Notes under the pieces: model-generated | What the model saw: the letters and a program-made list of their open reading frames with translations, nothing else | The model's database searches: none | What the model was told of the DNA's origin: nothing | In this document: piece after piece, positions 7,323 through 9,685 of the stretch | Position numbering within the stretch: position 1 is the first letter of the stretch | How the letters are laid out: each line of letters opens with the position of its first letter | Program-made: the position numbers and the translations under genes | Source of the DNA: an uncultured Pseudomonadota bacterium | Lineage (GTDB): Bacteria; Bdellovibrionota_B; Oligoflexia; Oligoflexales; CAILAO01 | Assembly: GCA_903832105.1 (NCBI GenBank) | Contig: CAILAO010001036.1 | Location: 1-9,685, forward strand | Length of the DNA: 9,685 bases | Reading direction: 5' to 3'

Positions 7323-7640
7323 GTGGCTCCAAGTGATTATAAATCTCAAAAGCTAAATAAAAACGAAGCGAAAAAGCACATTCGATTTGTCCTGAGTAAG
7401 TATCCTGATTCCGTGTGGTTCTCAAAACATTCACTTGAAGAGCTTGAAAAAGATGATTTAGCGACGGTAGATGCTTTAAATGTCCTGAAAAGTCCAGATG
7501 CTATGATATGCGACGATGGAGAACTGGAAAGAGGAAGTTATCGCTACCGCATCGAAACGGCAAACATCGTTGTAGTTGTTGCTTTTTCCTGTGATGGAAG
7601 GAGCCTTACGATCGTAACAGCCTGGGACAAAAGAAAATAA
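7323..7640 (+). CDS. DUF4258-like toxin of a type II toxin-antitoxin pair
   Basis: A 105-residue protein starting at GTG 7323, chosen because AGGGGAG (7311-7317) lies five bases before it. An in-frame ATG at 7275 would add 16 residues, but it has no ribosome site and falls inside the operator palindrome. The N-terminal third is helical and lysine-rich (NKNEAKKHIRFVL). Next comes FSKHSLEELEKDDL followed by a helix (TVDALNVLKSP), then the beta-rich core GSYRYRIETANIVVVVAF and SLTIVTAWDK. This is the arrangement I know from DUF4258 proteins: an H-x-x-x-x-x-x-x-D/G element, RYR-V/I, VVVAF, VTAW. The gene lies immediately upstream of a zinc-finger/HTH antitoxin, in the toxin-first order of mqsRA. 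By analogy with MqsR- and RelE-fold neighbours it may be an RNase acting on mRNA, but no catalytic residue can be assigned from sequence alone. Confidence 0.75.
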   Translation: MAPSDYKSQKLNKNEAKKHIRFVLSKYPDSVWFSKHSLEELEKDDLATVDALNVLKSPDAMICDDGELERGSYRYRIETANIVVVVAFSCDGRSLTIVTAWDKRK

Positions 7641-7655
7641 AATGAGAGGTTCTTC

Positions 7656-8150
7656 ATGAAATGTTCAAATTGCGAAAACAAAAACGAATTGAAGACAACC
7701 AAAATCAGTTACAAATATAAAGACTGTGGGCTAGAAAATGTAACTTTGATTGGTGTAACCACCATGAAGTGTAACAAATGTGGGGAAGAATACTTCAATT
7801 TTGGAGACATTGAAAATCTTCATAGAAAAATCGCTGAAATTCTTCTTCAAAAAGCCGATCTTCTCACAGGGAGAGAGATTAAGTTTCTTCGAAAGCATCT
7901 TGGATATTCGGGGGCTATGTTTGCTCATCTTACGGGGTATGCTCATGAAACAATTTCTCGTATCGAAAACGCTAAACAAGAAGTGGCAGAGGCGTTCGAT
8001 AGACTGGTAAGATTTGCGGTTGCTAATAAAATGCCAGATAGGGACTATGACCTACATGACTTGATCTTAAAAAATAAAGGCAGACACTTTTTGAGAATCG
8101 AATTAAGCCAATCGAAAAACGGTAGTTGGTTAGAAAAAGGAGCTGCCTGA
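7656..8150 (+). CDS. MqsA/YgiT-type zinc-finger and HTH antitoxin
   Basis: A 164-residue protein. The N-terminal zinc-binding module has Cys3-x2-Cys6 and Cys39-x2-Cys42 (MKCNKCGEE), the YgiT/MqsA layout in which this domain usually binds the toxin. A helical linker (about 52-70) leads to an HTH of the XRE/MqsA type at about 72-108 (GREIKFLRKHLGYSG, TGYAHETISRIENAKQ). The tail (125-164) has no recognised domain. The start ATG has GAGAGG six bases upstream, and the gene begins 15 bases after the toxin stop, so the two are cotranscribed. The expected role is to neutralise the upstream toxin and repress the shared promoter at the dyads between 7258 and 7309. No convincing terminator follows: the T run at 8164-8170 lacks a solid stem. 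Confidence 0.85.
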   Translation: MKCSNCENKNELKTTKISYKYKDCGLENVTLIGVTTMKCNKCGEEYFNFGDIENLHRKIAEILLQKADLLTGREIKFLRKHLGYSGAMFAHLTGYAHETISRIENAKQEVAEAFDRLVRFAVANKMPDRDYDLHDLILKNKGRHFLRIELSQSKNGSWLEKGAA

Positions 8151-8200
8151 TATTTGGGGAGACTTTTTTTATCCACACTCGAATTGATCACCCAATCCGT

Positions 8201-8214
8201 TGATTATTTAATCA
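8201..8214. repeat. Short palindrome upstream of the 8229 promoter
   Basis: TGATTA-TT-TAATCA is a perfect 6+2+6 inverted repeat ending 15 bases before the -35 element at 8229. A further TTGATCA lies just upstream near 8184-8190. Its TTGAT half-site resembles those in the toxin-antitoxin operator. It may be a regulator site; A+T-rich sequence makes chance possible. Confidence 0.3.
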
Positions 8215-8228
8215 CTACAACTTCACAT

Positions 8229-8257
8229 TTGACATTGTTCAAGCATACTCACATAAT
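8229..8257 (+). promoter_or_regulatory. Near-consensus sigma-70 promoter
   Basis: TTGACA (8229-8234), exactly 17 bases, then CATAAT (8252-8257): 11 of 12 consensus bases at ideal spacing. Transcription would start near 8264, 26 bases before an ATG at 8290 that has AAAGGA eight bases upstream. This is the best-looking housekeeping promoter in the window, yet no intact gene follows it. Confidence 0.6.
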
Positions 8258-8289
8258 CAGCTTTTCATAAACAACAAAGGATGTAGCGC

Positions 8290-8355
8290 ATGAATATTAC
8301 ACTCGAAAGTTAGACCAAATTAATGGAACGCTCGATGCATCCTTAAGAAAATGTT
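8290..8355 (+). pseudogene. Start of a broken or truncated gene behind a strong promoter
   Basis: ATG 8290, with AAAGGA at 8276-8281, opens a frame reading MNITLES and then TAG at 8311-8313. A shift by one base near 8307 continues as KLDQINGTLDASLRK, which looks like real protein sequence, until about 8350, where the neighbouring minus-strand gene begins to overlap. This looks like the 5' end of a gene damaged by one missing base and truncated on its right side. The family is not recognised. Alternatives are a short leader peptide or a sequencing error. The remaining bases between 8151 and 8369 hold only the palindrome and promoter noted. Confidence 0.35.
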
Positions 8356-8369
8356 GCCGTTCTTGTGTT

Positions 8370-8825
8370 TTAAGCACTACGTTTTTTATCGTATTGAATT
8401 TGTTTTTGGTGCTTCCATCTTTTTCGTTTCGACATAGCATCCCGTTTTGCACACTCGCTGCAACCATTGGAAAGTCCCCGAACTAAATTTGTTGAAAAAA
8501 CAGATTTAATTTCACCACACTCGCACCTACAAACCCACTTAACTCTCTTATTAGCTGGGTTATCACATCTTCTCAGCACTTCCCATCTACCAAAATGCCT
8601 CCCAGATAAGTCCAAAAGCTTTAGTTTCGAGACGACTTCTCTTCGTAAACATTTGCAGCTTAGGGTGTTTGAGTTTACAAGGAGTTTTCCAACTGCGGTG
8701 ACGATGTTTCCGCAAATACACTGACAAACCCAAAGCGCTTTTCCTTCTTTATCATGCGAAGGGTCTGCACGTCTAAGAACCGTGAGATACCCGAAAGTTT
8801 TTCCTGTTATGTCGTGAAGCCCTGA
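8370..8825 (-). pseudogene. Tandem zinc-ribbon repeat protein, 5' end missing
   Basis: The minus-strand frame is open for 151 codons between a TAG at 8826-8828 and the TAA at 8370-8372, but contains no plausible start before residue 71 (TTG at 8615), so the true 5' end appears lost. Two tandem copies of one unit are seen. Copy 1: DITGKTFGYLTVLRR, WVCQCICG (Cys34, 36, 38), then Cys57-x-Cys59. Copy 2: DLSGRHFGRWEVLRR, WVCRCECG (Cys99, 101, 103), then Cys122-x2-Cys125. Each unit is about 67 residues and would bind one zinc. The tail is very basic (KRKRWKHQKQ), suggesting nucleic-acid binding. Units of the form 'LTGKRFGRLTV...W.C.CDCG...SCGC' are familiar from phage and mobile-element proteins, often beside AP2 or HNH domains; neither is present here. 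Starting at TTG 8615, a single-repeat 81-residue product remains possible. Confidence 0.6.
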
Positions 8826-9249
8826 CTACCGACCAAGTGGCATTGATGAACTCTTAAGGCCCTATGCAGCTCGATTCGAAGAATACTACGGAAGAGGTAT
8901 TGATTCTGATCTTCCCATTCAGTTTGGAGACACTGGGAATGGCGCAGGTGCTTGTTATACTTTCTGGGATGGGCGTAAAGAGATTACTATTAATCGCGAA
9001 AGGTGGGATGCGGCAGATGAAAACATAAAAGAAATAGTTCTCTTTCACGAACTGGCTCACTGTCAGCTAGGAAGATATAGGCATCGTAATGATATGATGG
9101 ATTTTTCTTTTAATGGAGGGGTCATACAAATTCCTGCTTCAATCATGAACGAAGATTCTGGAAATCCTTTTTACCAGTATAAGCATGAGTACTATATTAA
9201 TGAACTTTTTGAAAGAGACGGTCTTGCATTAAGGCTCACATCTGAGTAA
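8818..9249 (+). pseudogene. HExxH zinc metallopeptidase, 5'-truncated remnant
   Basis: The frame is open from just after a TGA at 8815-8817 to TAA 9247-9249 (143 codons) and reads as protein throughout (PDYRPSGIDELLRPYAARF, IQFGDTG, CYTFWDGRKEITINRERW). The catalytic motif is VLFHELAHCQLGRYRHRND: HExxH at 9046-9060, with a possible third zinc ligand His eight residues on. This matches a family of small, often lipoprotein, metallopeptidases with HELGHC-LGR-H signatures. No ATG, GTG or TTG occurs upstream of the HExxH, the first in-frame ATG lying about 30 bases after it, so the N-terminus and any signal peptide are missing. The loss coincides with the lost 5' end of the divergent zinc-ribbon gene. 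A frameshift near 8818 rather than deletion is an alternative. Confidence 0.65.
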
Positions 9250-9303
9250 ACAAAGCTTCGAAATAAAAAGTGTAGTCCAGCTTCAAAGGTGATCATAACT
9301 ACA

Positions 9304-9366
9304 ATGACAATGAAGAAAAGGTCTGCTATATCTTGCATCCTTATTTTGTTCTTTTATGTCGCTTAG
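9304..9366 (+). CDS. Possible 20-residue hydrophobic peptide or signal-peptide remnant
   Basis: ATG 9304 (or ATG 9310) opens a frame reading MKKRSAISCILILFF before TAG at 9364-9366: a basic start followed by a hydrophobic run, as in a signal peptide or a small membrane peptide. AAAGGTGA lies at 9285-9292, a loose ribosome site. One base fewer in the T run at 9352-9355 would join this peptide to the next gene and place a Leu-Ser-Cys lipobox-like sequence after the hydrophobic run. It may be a remnant of a lipoprotein gene, a free small peptide, or chance. Confidence 0.25.
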   Translation: MTMKKRSAISCILILFFYVA

Positions 9367-9382
9367 TTGTGAGGATTTTACT

Positions 9383-9685
9383 GTGTCAGAAAGTAACATA
9401 GCATCCCTTGAGACTTGGAAAAGACTTTATCACTATGCGATAAAATATAGAAACCTAGCCCCCTGGAACTGGATGACAGACGCCGAGATGTTTGGAGTTT
9501 GTAATCCACTGACAGGAGAAGTGGGTTACTGCTGTGTTCTTGGGGCCGCCAAAGAAGTCTTTGGTCTTTGCGTTTACCGAGGAAGTGAGGGCTACGACTA
9601 CTATAAAAGCATCGGTAAAAAGAAAAGTTCTAATGACAATTGTGATGATTACTTATACGTCCAAAACGCTTTGTTTGCCGAATTT
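9383..9685 (+). CDS. DUF6930/DUF7309-like protein, cut by window end
   Basis: The frame is open to the last base: 101 codons from GTG 9383, chosen because GAGGA (9371-9375) lies seven bases before it. An in-frame ATG at 9356 would add nine residues (MSLSCEDFT) but has no ribosome site. The visible sequence has the pattern TWKRLYHYAIKYRNLAPWNWM, then DAEMFGVCNPLTGEVGYCCV, LGAAKEVFGLCVYRGSEGY. This W-x-W-M, FGV-P-TGE-GYCCVLG, VYRG-EG series I associate with the DUF6930/DUF7309 group of uncharacterised cytoplasmic proteins; exact family assignment is from memory. No catalytic motif is evident and the function is unknown. It lies on the same strand as the metallopeptidase remnant, with 133 bases between. 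Confidence 0.65.
   Translation, partial: MSESNIASLETWKRLYHYAIKYRNLAPWNWMTDAEMFGVCNPLTGEVGYCCVLGAAKEVFGLCVYRGSEGYDYYKSIGKKKSSNDNCDDYLYVQNALFAEF

Noticed and set aside
8130..8172. Intrinsic terminator after the antitoxin
   Set aside because: The T run is present, but the only stem is a weak A/T pairing with a loop over 20 bases.
8281..8286. ATG-TAG minimal ORF as a regulatory start-stop
   Set aside because: It sits directly on the ribosome site of ATG 8290 with no SD of its own and is probably chance.
8300..8315. Programmed -1 frameshift site
   Set aside because: No X-XXY-YYZ slippery heptamer or downstream stem is present; simple mutation or base-call error is more likely.
8467..8724. Plus-strand 85-codon frame
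   Set aside because: It is the antisense of the zinc-ribbon repeats, whose two conserved copies prove the minus strand is coding.
8854..9060. Minus-strand 68-codon frame
   Set aside because: It is the antisense of the metallopeptidase, whose HExxH motif and continuous protein-like frame lie on the plus strand.

Overview
The window reads as an A+T-rich, gene-dense stretch of a Gram-negative bacterial chromosome. A hybrid sensor kinase with a periplasmic sensory domain, a sigma-54-type response regulator, and the styles of the metallopeptidase and deacetylase would all fit a Bdellovibrionota or other 'deltaproteobacterial-grade' organism. That placement is an inference from protein style and is not proven. 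No tRNA, rRNA, CRISPR array or complete insertion sequence was seen.

Left part (1-5555). A RecQ-family helicase runs off the left edge, cut inside its Walker A motif. It is an unusual RecQ in which the four-cysteine zinc module lies about 200 residues after the helicase core instead of directly after it. Convergent to it is a two-gene minus-strand operon: a ChbG/YdjC-type carbohydrate deacetylase, then 7 bases later a 941-residue hybrid histidine kinase. The kinase has a periplasmic beta-rich sensor, seven membrane spans, a kinase core and two receiver domains (7TMR-DISM-like architecture).

Middle (5556-7185). A 217-base divergent intergenic region carries an extended -10 promoter candidate on each strand and a GC-rich perfect hairpin. 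It separates that operon from a plus-strand NtrC-class sigma-54 activator with receiver, AAA+ with GAFTGA loop, and C-terminal HTH. The kinase operon and the activator may form one signalling circuit, possibly glycan-responsive.

Right part (7186-9685) is an accessory-looking segment. It starts with a toxin-antitoxin pair: a DUF4258-like toxin starting at a GTG behind a strong ribosome binding site, then an MqsA/YgiT-type zinc-finger and HTH antitoxin. The pair is preceded by a promoter packed with three inverted repeats, a likely autoregulatory operator. After it comes a near-consensus promoter and ribosome binding site leading into a reading frame that stops after seven codons. Next are two divergently oriented gene remnants whose 5' ends are both missing at the same point near 8820: a tandem zinc-ribbon protein on the minus strand and an HExxH metallopeptidase on the plus strand. 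A small hydrophobic peptide frame follows, and finally a protein resembling the DUF6930/DUF7309 group that runs off the right edge. The concentration of broken genes between 8290 and 9370 points to a recombination hot spot beside the toxin-antitoxin module, or to sequence errors there.
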